Part shown: positions 1 to 11,495 of the stretch, in pieces | Layout: the number at the start of each line of letters is the position of its first letter | Position numbering within the stretch: position 1 is the stretch's first letter | Source of the DNA: Coriaria nepalensis | Taxonomy: Eukaryota > Streptophyta > Magnoliopsida > Cucurbitales > Coriariaceae | Length of the DNA: 64,000 nt | Reading direction: 5' to 3' | NCBI GenBank assembly: GCA_027186245.1 | Contig: CP114500.1 | Span: forward strand, 2,676,001 to 2,740,000 | Program-made: the position numbers and the translations under genes | The notes under the pieces: generated by a model | Database searches by the model: none | Told to the model about the DNA's origin: nothing | Seen by the model: the letters and a program-made list of their open reading frames with translations, nothing else

Positions 1-307
1 GTATTCTTAAAAATACATTTTTTTTTTAATTATCCCATTTTATTCTTTAATTACGAGTTAATCTTTCCAAATACTCTATAGATCATATCGTTTTCAGCCT
101 TTTATAAGGAACCTTAATCTTGGGTTTTTAAGTAAACAACACAAAATGAACAAATCTCGAGATTCTATCATTAAGAATATTAATCATGATTAGCAGTTTG
201 ATTAAATGCTAAATAGAATATTTTTTTTTTGTTAAGAGCATCATCATATGAAGGGGAGAACAATCAAACAAGAATTGGGGATTAAAAAAGACAAAAAAAG
301 ACTTTAA
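1..307. other. AT-rich non-coding DNA
   Basis: AT-rich sequence with short T and A runs. No reading frame, RNA gene or repeat was recognised here. Confidence 0.6.
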
Positions 308-568
308 GCTCTGTTTGATAGCAATTTTCATTTTTCATTTATAAAAAAAAATTTTATAATGATTTCAAAAAATTAGTTTTATAACTAAAAAAAATGAAAA
401 TAATTTATTAAACTTTTCTAATGTTAATTTCCTACCCTTCTAAAAAAAGGGAATTTTAAAAATAATAAAAGAAAACACTGTTAAATATATTTATTGATAG
501 AAAAAACTAATTTTTATATTTATAAATATAAAAACTATATATTTCAAAAAGTATTGTCAAACATATTC
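308..568. mobile_element. Candidate MITE (non-autonomous DNA transposon)
   Basis: A roughly 260-bp AT-rich block whose ends are imperfect inverted repeats: the left end reads CTGTTTGATAGCAATTTTC and the reverse complement of the right end reads ATGTTTGACAATACTTTTT. Small AT-rich elements with a TGTTTG-type terminus are common in plant genomes. No clean target-site duplication was seen, so the exact ends and the superfamily are uncertain. Confidence 0.35.
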
Positions 569-713
569 TTATATTCCGTCGCATTACTAAACATTTGCAA
601 TATGCGCCAAAAAGAAAAGACAAGCAAAGAAAAGATGACCCAAATGGACTAAGAACAACATTCTACTTAATGATAGACACTTATGCGTCATTATTCAAGT
701 ACATAAATATCGT

Positions 714-776
714 GGAAGGAGAGAGGGAGAGAGAGAGGGAGAGCGAGAGCGAGAGAGAGAGAGAGAGAGAGAGAGG
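714..776. repeat. GA-rich microsatellite
   Basis: An imperfect (GA)n tract with interspersed GGGA and GCGA units. It creates Arg-Glu and Ser-Leu runs in short shadow reading frames, which are not considered coding. Confidence 0.9.
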
Positions 777-1246
777 GTGGATATCCACATTTCATAGGAG
801 TGAGATAATTGGTGGGATGGCTTAAAAATTGGAAAGACGAAAAAAAAAAAGAAGAGAAATAATAAATAAATAGGTTTTGGGTGGTAGCCTGGTAGGCATG
901 GGCTGGTGGTGGGCTTAGCACTAGGATATGGCATGCATGATTTGTGGGCTCAAATTGAATCATTGCCTAGTCAATGTAACACGTCACATCACAAAAAGGC
1001 TAAAGAGGTGGCCCATGTTGATGTGGAGAAGTGTCTGGTTTCTCCCTTACTTTATGGGGGCCCACAATTCTTAAAAGAAAATAATAAAAATAAAAATAAT
1101 GTAATAATAGGTTACAAGGTGTCAAATTCTCTACTAGGGGCAGTTTTTTTAGTTGGTTCCATGTATACACGTACGAGTTGGAGTTGGAGTTGGAGTTGGA
1201 GGAGAGTATAATTTCTATTTTGGGTTAAACGTGGTCACAAGTGGAT
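777..1246. other. Non-coding DNA with a short hexamer repeat
   Basis: No gene was recognised. It contains about four copies of GAGTTG at 1175-1202. A 101-codon frame running through the region has no recognisable domain and ends in that repeat. Confidence 0.5.
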
Positions 1247-1324
1247 TTATAATTTTTTGATAAATTATTTTTATAATTTTTTGATAAATTATTTTTATAA
1301 TTTTTTGATAAATTATTTTTATAA
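1247..1324. repeat. 24-bp tandem repeat, three copies plus a partial copy
   Basis: A 24-bp unit containing AATTTTTTGATAAATTA is repeated head to tail starting at 1247, 1271 and 1295, with the first bases of a fourth copy. The copies are identical, which suggests recent expansion. Confidence 0.9.
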
Positions 1325-1941
1325 TATATCAGCTTATTTACGATATAATATAATTAATATAAATTTATAATTTATAGATTTAATTTATCTAAAAATTTTA
1401 GATACTATTTTGTCGATGTGCTATAGTCATGAATTTCATTCACTCGTGTAAGTCTATTTGTCTTTTTTCTCTTTGGGATATTTATGTTTCAAAATTTTAT
1501 CAGTATATAATTACCTAAAGAGATTTTATTTTATTATATATTATATAGTTCTAAAGAATTTTTGGTTAATTAGAGGTGAATTCTTTTGAATTTAGACTAA
1601 ATATATATAATTATGAAAACGATACAACTCAACTTTCTTCATAATCGATTCCTTCTATTTATCAATAACCCCTGGCAAAAACCTTTCTATCCACCTCAAC
1701 TTTCTTCTTGAAAATTTATTTGTATCTTATAGGAACAATTCCTTTAAGTGCATTCACAAAGTCTATACTTGGTTGGCATATATGAAATCCATCTTCGATC
1801 TCATGGTATCTGACCATCTCTCGAAATTTGAGCTACTAATAGCCTTAGTATTAGTCGTAGGATCATCTTTTATGATCCACTCATTACTTAATGCTTTGGC
1901 CTATTAGATGCTCTACTAGATCTACATACCGTTTATATACT
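1325..1941. other. Non-coding DNA
   Basis: No gene was recognised. The last 250 bases may still be decayed polymerase sequence of the neighbouring copia remnant, but no family motif could be read. Confidence 0.4.
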
Positions 1942-3900
1942 CTAAAGTATCACATCATCCTCTTTTGGAGGTACCTCAGCCGAGATTAGTAGGGTAACAG
2001 GATCATTGATCCGAATTTCATTTTGTGTATCTTGAATTTCATTATGTTCAATCTTACTCTCACTATCACTTCTAGAAAAGAACTCATTCTCTAAGAAGAC
2101 AACGTGTTTAACAATAAACACTTTCTGCTTCGTGAAATGATAAAAGTAACACCCAAAGTTTTCTTTTGATACCTCACGAAATAATATTTTTCGAATATTG
2201 CCTCCAACTTTTCTGCTCATTACTTCTTGACAAAAGCAGGGCAGCCCATGCGTGAATATGTTTAAAACTTTCCCTTTTTCCTTTCATATCTCATATGGTA
2301 TCAAAGAAGTAAAGCTTTGAAAGTATCCTATTTATAATGTAAGCGGAAGTTTCTAGAACATATTCTCAGAATGACAAAGGTAGATATGTAAAGCTTATCA
2401 TGGACTGAACCATTTCCAAGTTAGGTAATTAAGAAACTTCTGACTCAAGTATTCACCATCTCGATCCGATGAAAATATCTTAATACTTTTGCCTAGTTAT
2501 TTTTCTACTTCACTCATATATTTTTTGAATTTATCAAATGATACAGATTTATGCTTCATAAGATAAATGTGATCGAATCTTGAGAGATCATCGGTGAATG
2601 TGATGAATTACGAAAAAATAAACTTTAGAAGGAGTTGACATAGACCCACATACATTAGTATATACTAGTCTTATCAACCTTGTTTGTCTTTGTCCAGTTC
2701 TACTAAAAAAAGATTTGATAATCTTGCTTAATAAACAAAATACACAATTTAGCATCGATTTAAAATTGAATGGATCTAATTATCCATCTTTATGTAACTT
2801 TTGAATAATTATTCTATTGGCATAACCTAATCGATAATGTCATTGGTAAGTTTAATTCATATCAAATTTTATTTTCTTAACATGCTCAATATTGAGGCAA
2901 GTTTCATCATTTAAATTTAAGACATAAACACCATAATTTAAGAAACCACTTTCATAAAATAATCCATTCAAATGGAAACTCAAGATATTATCCTAGATGG
3001 AAAAGGAAAAGCTCTCTTTATAAAGTATGGAAATAGAAACAATATTTCGGATAAGAGTTTGTGCAAAATAACAATGTCTCAAATTTAACGCTAAGCTCAA
3101 AGGCAAAGCCAAATTATAAGTGCCTATAGCTAAAGCAACAACTTTTGCTCCATTTCTAGCTAATAGGTTGACTTAACATTTTTTTCAAGATCCATATACC
3201 TTTTAGGTTCAGCACATTATTACAAATGTGAAATTCACAACCAATATCCAATACCCAAGTAGAATGATTATTGTAAGAAATGTTAACATTAATCATAAAC
3301 AATCTTAAAGAAGTATCTTGCAAACTCTCTTCTAATGTTTAGATTCTCCACTATGGAAATAATTTCCCTTTTTGTTTTTTTCGATGAACTCCTCCACTAT
3401 TTGTATGCACTCATGCAACTTTTACAAGTTCATGCCCATTTTAACCATCTGACAGTTGCATACAAATGAGTGAATGGATCAAGAAGTGTTTGCAATACTA
3501 AGTCAATCACTAGCTTAGTATTTATCTCTAAGCCTAGACTTTCTAGCTCGTTGATGTAAGCAATCATCTAACGCAGTTGTTCACTAACAGTGGTACCCTC
3601 ATGCATCTTTATATGAAACAATCTCTTGGATAACTCACACATATCCCTTCGATTATCATCCCCATACATAGCTTTATGGCAATTGAAATCTCAATAGCAT
3701 GAAATTTTTCATAGTGCTTTTGGAGCTCATCTTTCATCGATGCAAGCATAATACGTTGCATCTCATTATCTCGTTATTTTATTACGACTTAATTCACCTC
3801 CTTAATATAAGATGATAAATCAATTTTCATTAGTGGGAAAATGATCCAATCACCTTATTATAATGCCTATGAGTTCGTAGCTAATCATAATTAAATGAAA
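1942..3900 (-). mobile_element. Decayed Ty1/copia retrotransposon (remnant A)
   Basis: Read on the minus strand from high to low coordinate, the order matches copia gag-pol. At about 3450-3660 there is gag-like sequence (HIKMHEGTTVSE, then AYINELESLGLEINTKLVID). Around 3230-3290 a protease-like stretch reads close to the usual WVLDTG region. The integrase core follows at about 2450-2620 (DRDGEYLSQKFL and DDFSRF-like words). At 1942-2220 lies an open 92-codon piece with the post-integrase motif FYHFTKQKVFIVKHVVFLE. Many stops and frameshifts separate these blocks, and no reverse transcriptase or LTR pair was found. It is a truncated, non-functional copy. Confidence 0.8.
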
Positions 3901-5059
3901 TATTGCAAACACTTTTGCAATTACATCTCGTGTAATTCCTTTATCTTACCTCTAAGTAAATATAATCTCACATGTCTACAACCAATTATATTTGCTTAGT
4001 TGAGCTTAGCTAAAAAATTCTTGTGAAATGTAAAGTGTTAAGCTAGTACGTGCATGAGTCTATGTTCATGCCTAGAACGACAGTATTACTCGGTCGCTTG
4101 GCACCTCTTCGTATATTCAATGCAGTCCGATATCACATGCATCTTATGCAATAAAAATATACATGCATGCTCACACAAATATAAGTATTCATGTGTCTGT
4201 GGCCTTTATATATTCATGCAAATATCACATATGTTATAATATTTGGAAGGTAAGCTATGAAACAATTTTCACAACTAATTTTAGCTCAATATAATCAAGC
4301 GAATGATTTCTCTAAACAATCTCATTACAACAAACATATATATATCATACTCTATCTCATAATCTTTAAATATGATAATATATTTAACCAAACACATATA
4401 TATATCATGATGCATGTACAATTTAATACCATTTATAAACATCTAATGCATGAACATATTAAAATAATTTTAATTATTTATACATTACTTCTTGTTTTAT
4501 CTCTTGATGCATGTTCATAAAATTCAAACTAGTCAACTCTTGTTTAGTTCATTTTAATCATTCAATAATACAAGAACATAATCAAACTTTCATTCATTTA
4601 ACTCTTTAAGGATACTTGCAAAAAAAACATAAACTTTTCATTATTTGAAAGTTTCTTAATCGCATCATTTCTAAAACGATATTAATTACTTTGCAAAGTT
4701 TTCTATTTTAGTTCCTCTTTTAAACTTAAGGAAACATGCCAAAATATTTTTCCAATTAAATTTAACAAAACTATTTAAGGTAATTTTAATTTTTCAAATT
4801 TGATTAATACAAAGCATATATAAATAATTTATATAATCGTGCATTATATCATAAAACATATATCTAATCATAATTATTCAATTAAAATCAAATTTTAATA
4901 AATCCGATCAGTGATCCGTTTGGTGGATTTCCTTACAATTGTCTTATCTATTTATTCTAAACATTTCAGAACTATCCAACAGTTGAAACCAAAAATAGAG
5001 GCATGAAATTTTGTATTTAACATTATCAAGAAATCAAAAACAATCTGGAAAATCATACT
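3901..5059. other. AT-rich non-coding DNA between two copia remnants
   Basis: No protein family was recognised in either strand. Short frames at 4054-4239 and 4257-4520 are low complexity and lack homology signals. Parts may be LTR or polymerase sequence of the flanking remnants, decayed beyond recognition. Confidence 0.4.
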
Positions 5060-6387
5060 CTTATGTTGCATAAGAATAGTCCAAGTCCCACGTATATAAT
5101 CATCTACATTTGCAAGAAACAATTGTGATCCAGTACGTGTAGGTGTTTTGACAGGACCTCATGCATCCATATATAACAATTCAAAAGCTTTTTCTGTGTG
5201 AGTGAGACTAAGGGGAAATGATTTTCTGGATTGTTTTGCTAAATGGCATATCTTAAGTGAGGATGAGATGTAAAATATGAAATAGAATGTATAATTTTCA
5301 TATTTTGGTATGTTGTATGTCCTAATCTCATATGCCATAAATTCATATTAGAAATATCCAGCATGCATTCAAAGAACTTAAACGTAGAAGACTAATAGAA
5401 GTACCTGCCAAATTGGCTGCATCTTGGATTTGCTCATTTTGAGGTTAAGACTTGATTAACTTCATCAGTTCTTGATATTGATCTTGTGTGAAGCAATTTT
5501 GAATTGAACCGACATTTGAAGATTGATATTCCGAAGATGTGACTTGATCTGGAGTTGAATCAGAATTCATTGCACAGTGAGCATTATTTGAGTTCTTATA
5601 ATACTGATGTTTTGTCCCTTTGTTGAATTTGAAGTGGGCTTGATATCCTACTAACTTGTAAAACAAGTATCTTTCTTGTGCTCTTTCTTGTGACATTAAT
5701 CACATCCAAAGGATTTATTATATCCAGAATTTGCATTTTGTTTTGGAGGAGGATTATTAGAATAAAAGGTTGAGGCTAGTGATTCTTGAACACTCTGTAA
5801 GACTCAGACCCTTTTGAGTTTCATCCTGAACTAGCATTGAGTATGCATTTTAATAGATGAAAGTGGATTCATCAAGAGAATCTGACTTCTCTTAGAAGAA
5901 TAACCTTCATTTAATCTAATAAAAAACCGAAGAAGTTTCTATTGATTATCTTGATCAACTATGAGTTTTGATGAATCACAACTACAATTGGGTTGTGGAA
6001 CCATTGAAGAATATTCATCCCACAATATCTTCAATTTCGTATAATAACTAGAAATTGAATTTTTCCCTCGAGAAAGTGTATTAATTTGTTTGTGCAAAGC
6101 AAAGATCTTTGACCCATTAATCTTATTAAACCTATCACGCAAATCCTTCTAAACTAAGAAAGCAGTCGATAAATAAACCACTTCCCTAAATAATTCTTTG
6201 GATACTGAGTTCATAATCCAACTAAAAACTGTAGCATTACAATGATCCCATTGTTGTTGTAAAGGATCACCATTTTTTGGTCTCTTAAAAGAACCATCTA
6301 TCAAACTCGGATTATTCTTAGCTAATAATGCAATTGACACCCGCTCCATATACCATAATTCTCAGTTCCACCAAATTGTAATGAAAC
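5060..6387 (-). mobile_element. Decayed Ty1/copia retrotransposon (remnant B), 3' side of the nested insertion
   Basis: Minus-strand remains of an older copia. Next to the insertion, GGTENYGIWS at 6349-6380 is the start of the conserved gag domain. One base is missing just after it, and gag continues in the next frame at 6149-6349 (VSIALLAKNN, WDHCNATVFSWIMNSVSKEL) and 5939-6142 (RDRFNKINGSKIFALHKQI, LKILWDEYSSMVP). A linker with FTQDQYQELMKLI lies at 5445-5480. Integrase sequence with MDAXGPVKTPTRTG and VDDYT words lies at about 5090-5250. Frameshifts and stops mark it as dead. Its 5' part continues at 11496. Confidence 0.85.
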
Positions 6388-6516
6388 TGTTGAGAATATA
6401 ATATTGTATTTGAATCACACCTATGATGTACAGAGGATGCCTATATATATAGGCTAACAATACAGATCACATATATATATAACCAATGTGGGACACACTA
6501 CATATATAATCTAACA
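6388..6516 (-). repeat. 3' LTR of the young copia element
   Basis: 129 bp, 128 of 129 identical to the copy at 11367-11495. On the element strand it runs TGTTA...CAACA, with a TGTCCCACATTGG word and a palindromic CCTATATATATAGG core that is the best TATA candidate. Confidence 0.97.
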
Positions 6517-6528
6517 GCCCCCCTCAAA
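6517..6528 (-). other. Polypurine tract of the young copia element
   Basis: On the minus strand TTTGAGGGGGGC directly abuts the 3' LTR, the position where plus-strand DNA synthesis is primed. The polyprotein stop codon (6530-6532) lies one base away. Confidence 0.9.
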
Positions 6529-6529
6529 C

Positions 6530-9500
6530 TCAAGGTGGAGTACGAGAGACCAACTTGAGTTTGGACACAAGATCACGAAAGCGCCCTGGAGGATGTGACT
6601 TTGTGAAGATGTCCGCGAGCTGATCATGAGACGTGACAGAATGAAGCTGTAGTGAGCCCTGAAGAAGATGATGATGAACAAAATGACAATCAATCTCAAT
6701 ATGTTTGGTCCGTTCATGAAATACATCATTATGAGCAATCTGAATAGCACTCATGTTGTCACAGTATACAGGAGTAGCAGAAGATACAGAGACACCCATA
6801 TCTTGTAACAGCCATCGCAACCAAAGAAGCTCTGAGGTAGTGTCAGCTAGGGCACGATATTCTGCCTCGGTGCTAGAGCGGGCAACCACAGTTTGTTTCT
6901 TACTTCGCCAAGAGATGAGTGAAGTGCCAAGTAGAAAACAATAACCAGTGGTAGAGCGACGATCTGTCGGATCACCCGCCCAATCTGCATCAGTATAAGC
7001 ATGCAGCTGAAGAGAAGACTGAGAGGAGAAGTAAAGCCCATGAAATAATGTTCCCTTCAGGTAGCGGAGAATGCGGAGGACAGCTGAGAAATGAGTGGAG
7101 CGAGGAGCAGCCATAAACTGACTCACCTGATGAACAGCATACGAGATATCAGGTCGAGTGACAGTGAGATAGACAAGACTGCCAACTAAATGCCGATATA
7201 AGGTAAAATCACGAAGAGGCTCGCCATCATCAGGAGTGAGACGGGTATTAAGCTCAGTCGGAGTGTCGGCAATCTTGCTGTCTGTGAGATTGGCCCGGGA
7301 GAGCAGATCAGAGATATACTTAGCCTGTGTCAAGTAATAACCATCAGAAGAAGAAGAGATCTCAAGGCCAAGAAAATAGCTGAGAGGACCAAGATCTTTC
7401 ATCTCAAAGTGCTGACTGAGGAACTGTTTAAGTTCCTGAATACCGGTGATATCATCTCCAGTTATGATCATGTCATCAACATATAGTAGAAGAAGTATGG
7501 TACCCCTGTCTGTGCGGCGAATAAATAAGTCTGAATCATATGAACTGAGGGAGTAGCCAAGGCTAGAGATAGTAGCGCTAAACTTAGCAAACCATGCTCG
7601 AGGAGCCTGCTTAAGTCCATATAAAGCTCGACGGAGACGACAAACCTTATTTGTAGGATGAGATAATCCAGGGGGTGGCTGCATATAGACTTCTTCACTT
7701 AAATCACCATTAAGAAAGGCATTCTTAACATCCATCTGACAAAGGGACCAATGTCGAGAGGCTGCAACAGCCAGCAGAGCACGCACAGAGGAGAGGCGAG
7801 CAACTGGAGCAAAAGTCTCCTCATAATCCACACCGTACTCCTGAGTAAAACCTCTGGCCACAAGTCGAGCCTTGTACCTGTCAATAGTGCCATCGGAACA
7901 AGTCTTGATTTTGTAAATCCACTTACACCCAACCACAGACTTTCCAGGAGGCAAGTCAACCAGATCCCATGTATCGTTCTTATGTAAAGCATCAATTTCC
8001 TCTTTCATCGCAGCCTGCCAAAGAGGGTTAGTGGAGGCCTCACGAAAGGAGTGAGGCTCATGCAAGGTAGCTAAGGCATGAAAGCAATGAAAATCTTGTA
8101 AATGGGATGGAAGTGATCTTACTCGAGTGGATCGGTGAAGGTCAGGTGGTGGAGTGCATATCGGATCCTCAGATGGAACAGAACCTAGGGACGCAGACGG
8201 AGCAGTGTCGGGAGCAGAAGATGATTGATGTTCGACTGATGAAGACCCTGGCAAGACATTGCTAGTAGAAGTTGGAGAAAGAGGAATTTCAAGAAGTGTA
8301 GTAAAGGGAGGGAAGGATGGCATGTTGAATTTGCCGACTTCGTGGAATAGTCGATGCTCCAAAAAAATGACATGACGGGAGATGCGAAGACGACGAGAGA
8401 CAGGATCATAACACCAGTAGCCTTTTTGTTCTACTCCATATCCAAGAAAACAACACAATCGAGAGCGAGGCTCGAGTTTGGTGCGCTCATGAGGTTGGAG
8501 TAAAACAAAACATGCAGAACCAAAAACACGAAGATGATGATATGAGGGGACAAAGCCAAACAACCTCTCGTGAGGAGTGCAATTATCAAGGATAGGGGTA
8601 GGCAACTTATTGATTGTGTAGACAGCCGTGAGAGTAGCTTCACCCCAAAACGGGGTAGGAAGAGATGTGGAAAGAAGCAAAGCACGAACAGTGTCTAAAA
8701 TGTGCCTAAGTTTTCATTCTGCTCGACCATTTTGTTGTGAGGTCCCTGGACACGACAAGTGAGAAACAGTGCCATAATGCTTGAGGATGGCTTGAAATTC
8801 ATGTTGAGTATATTCTAAAGCATTATCAGAACGAAAAGCTTTGATGGGTTTTGAAAATTGGGTTTCAATCATTTTTGCAAAGGTGCGATAAATATCCAAT
8901 AACTCAGAACGAGATTTCATTAAAAATATCCAAGTATAACGAGAGAAATCATCAACAAAGATAACAAAATAACGTGAGCCACTCATACTGGCAATAGGAG
9001 AAGGTCCCCGAACATCAGAATGAATTAAATCAAAAGATGCAGTAGCATGAGACTCACTATTATTAAAAGGCAACGCAGGTTGTTTTCCAAGTTGGCATGA
9101 CATACAATCAAATGGACTGTTGGACACTGAACCTAACAAACCCTTTGATACTAAAAGTTGAACTCGAGATGGAGATGCATGACCAAGACGCGAATGCCAA
9201 AGTGCAAGAGATGAGGATGACGATGAGGCAACAACAGAGATGTTTGTGGTGGGGAGGTGTAAGGATGAGAGTTCGAACATGCGCCCAACTCTACGCCCGG
9301 TCCCAAGGGTCTGGTTCATGCGAGGATCCTGCACATGCACACCAGAAAAGTCAAAAACAAGTCTATATCCAAGTTCACACATTTGGCCAACAGAGAGGAG
9401 ATTGAAGGATAATTCAGGCACATGAAAAACTTCGGAAAGAGAAAGGGAAGGTGTACTGATGGTGCCTATATTTTTAACATTCATAGTGGATCCATCAGCT

Positions 9501-10639
9501 GTGCGAATCAATGAGTAATGAGGTGAATGTGCAGATGTGGTCAAGGAAGTAGGGTGAGGTGTCATGTGATTGCAACAAGCAGAGTCAAAAAGCCAAGGGG
9601 AAGATGTACCTGGCAAGACTGAGAGGACAGAGGAAGATGCATTACCAGAACGGGATAGGACAACCTGATTGACTATTGCCTCAAAGTCAGCTGCAGATAA
9701 AGTGACACTGGATCATGATGCCTGGCCAGAAGCAGCAATTGAAGAGGGAGTAGCTGGAAATGATGCAGCTGGAGATAAACTATGCTCAGTATGAGTAACA
9801 GCTACTGTTGGTGCATTAGGTCTTCCCTTATGCCAACACTTGTCAATAGTGTGCCCTCGACGTCGACAATAACGACAGTAATTGTTATCACGAGACTTAG
9901 GAGGGAGTCGAGGAGTATCTGACCTGTCATAATGCTCTCGCTGGAATGACGAAGAACTCGAGGGTGGTGCAGCCAACACTGTATGACTCGACTGAGAGCG
10001 CATAGTCTGTGATCTAGTCTCGGCACGGACAAGTTCAAAGATGGCAGTGTCCAAATTAGGAAGAGGAGAACGATGTAAAAGTTGCACACGGACATGCTCA
10101 AAATCATCACGCAAGGCCATCAAAAATTGGTGAAGGCAATGTTGATCTCTACGTGTAGTATACATCTCAGCATCAGTAGGATCCTTCCAAATAGGATCAG
10201 AAACATCAATCTGATTCCACAAGAATTGCATGCGAGCAAGAAAATCATTTATACTCTGACCAGGTTCCTGCCTCAGATGAAAAAGCTCAAACAGAAGTTG
10301 ATACTCGTGAGCACCATCCACAGAAGAATACCGAGAGGCAAGCATATCCCAAGCACCCTTTGCTTCATCAAAGCTACCAAAGAGCGCAGAAATAGATGGG
10401 ATAGTAGTGTTACGGAACCATGTAAGAATTTGATGATGTTTGCTATCCCAATCAATAAGACGAGTGGTGAAAGCCTCATCGGTTTCAGAAGCTCCTATAA
10501 CTGGCCTTTTTACCTCTCCAGTCACATAAAGCCAAAGCTTACGGCCTTTGAGAAAGCTTCGCATAGATTGGGACCACACCATATAGTTTGTGCCATCCAA
10601 TACAGTCTGAACATGATTAAGAATCTCGTTTTGTGCCAT
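6530..10639 (-). pseudogene. Copia gag-pol polyprotein, one frame with two internal TGA stops
   Basis: The frame runs from ATG at 10639 to the stop at 6530-6532, 1370 codons, the usual size for a single-frame copia polyprotein. Order: gag (residues 1-308) with a CX2CX4HX4C zinc knuckle near 255-268 (CRYCRRRGHTIDKC); aspartic protease with an LFDSACCNHM active-site region; GAG-pre-integrase (LWHSRLGHAS) and CX2C (CMSCQLG); integrase core with HSDVRGP and FRSDNALE; reverse transcriptase with the YVDDM catalytic box; RNase H with TDADWAGD and SSTEAEYRAL. Two in-frame TGA codons interrupt it, at 9713-9715 (end of gag) and 8714-8716 (inside integrase, at a position normally basic in the family). 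No frameshift was found. As it stands the locus cannot make a full polyprotein. Confidence 0.93.
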
Positions 10640-10711
10640 ATAAAGTACTCAAATACAAAAACAGACCACAAATATAGAATCGGGACGAAAAAATAGACAA
10701 GAAAGCACCTG

Positions 10712-10806
10712 GTCAACGCTGGTCAAAGTCAATGGGCAACGGTGTCAAAGTCAACGGTCAATGGTGTCAAAGTCAACGGTCAACGCTGTGACTAGGTCAA
10801 GTCAAT
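10712..10806 (-). promoter_or_regulatory. Dense W-box array in the copia leader
   Basis: On the minus (element) strand, 11 copies of TTGAC occur in about 95 bp; 9 fit the WRKY-factor consensus TTGACC/TTGACT and 2 read TTGACA. They arise from short tandem units such as GGTGTCAAAGTCAACGGTCA on the plus strand. The array lies 70-170 bp upstream of the gag ATG. That WRKY proteins bind here is inference from the known W-box consensus. Confidence 0.6.
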
Positions 10807-10956
10807 GATGACGCGGCACGCTGACGTGCGCGATGGCTGACGTGGCACTGATGACGTGTCTAGGGATGACGTGGCACTGATGACGTCGCCTCGGAGGTCT
10901 GGCGCGTGTAGAGCACGCACGGAGTGCTGGCGGCGGCTTGGCGCGTGAGGCTGACG
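10807..10956 (+). promoter_or_regulatory. TGACG (bZIP-type) motif cluster in the copia leader
   Basis: Seven TGACG words occur in 150 bp, several as TGACGTGGCA or TGACGTGC, plus one TGACGTCG. TGACG is the core bound by TGA/bZIP factors. The cluster borders the W-box array and lies in a GC-rich block unlike the surrounding AT-rich DNA. Function is inferred only from motif density. Confidence 0.5.
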
Positions 10957-11354
10957 TGCGGAGCTTTCTTGGGCGCGTGGGAGAGCGTGCGGATGAGATC
11001 GGAGGAACTGGCTCCTGTTCTGGAATCGGCGGAGCTTGATCTACCGAATGGTGCTCGAACGGACGTGAACGGACCACTGTGGCGGCTGACGGCAAGGCGG
11101 CAGTGGCGAGACGGCTGGGAATTTGAGCGGCGCGTGAGGGAGCGTGGAAACCCCTATGAGGCTGTGTGCGGTGGCTCTGGAATGGTCGTCTTCCGAGGTT
11201 TCTAGCGGTATATGGAACCGCTGAAAACTATGAGCAGAAGAAAGAGAACCGCAAAAGACAGAGCAAGATAATCGCCGGAGAACACTAGCGGCGCCAAAAA
11301 AGAAAATAAGATGCGGAATTTTTTTTTTTTTTTTTGAGGTGATTCAGAACATAT

Positions 11355-11366
11355 GCTCTGATACCA
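11355..11366 (-). other. Primer-binding site of the young copia element
   Basis: TGGTATCAGAGC on the minus strand, directly after the 5' LTR. It is complementary to the 3' end of plant initiator tRNA-Met, the standard copia primer. Confidence 0.93.
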
Positions 11367-11495
11367 TGTTGAGAATATAATATTGTATTTGAATCACACC
11401 TATGATGTACAGAGGATGCCTATATATATAGGCTAACAATACATATCACATATATATATAACCAATGTGGGACACACTACATATATAATCTAACA
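11367..11495 (-). repeat. 5' LTR of the young copia element
   Basis: 129 bp, differing from the 3' LTR only at 11444 (T versus G at 6465). At 129 bp it is short for a coding copia element. Confidence 0.97.

Larger units (their letters stand above)
6388..11495 (-). mobile_element. Young, nearly complete Ty1/copia LTR retrotransposon
   Basis: A 5.1-kb element on the minus strand. It is bounded by two 129-bp direct repeats beginning TGTTGAG and ending TAACA on the plus strand (TGTTA...CAACA on the element strand). Internally it has a TGGTATCAGAGC primer-binding site next to the 5' LTR, a GC-rich leader of about 715 bp, one continuous gag-pol frame of 1370 codons and a TTTGAGGGGGGC polypurine tract next to the 3' LTR. 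The LTRs differ at one position (G at 6465, T at 11444), so insertion was recent. It sits inside the gag of an older copia. A perfect 5-bp target duplication is not visible; the flanks share only TTTC, offset by two bases. Confidence 0.97.

Noticed and set aside
691..963. Overlapping frames on both strands near 600-960
   Set aside because: They are products of the GA microsatellite and show no conserved sequence.
10802..11095. 97-codon frame in the leader of the young copia element, on the element's strand
   Set aside because: It lies in GC-rich leader DNA where stops are rare and overlaps another long frame on the opposite strand; Pro/Arg-rich with no domain.
6388..11495. Perfect 5-bp target-site duplication for the young copia element
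   Set aside because: On the element strand the flanks read TTCGT and GTTTC; they share only an offset TTTC, so a clean duplication is not claimed.
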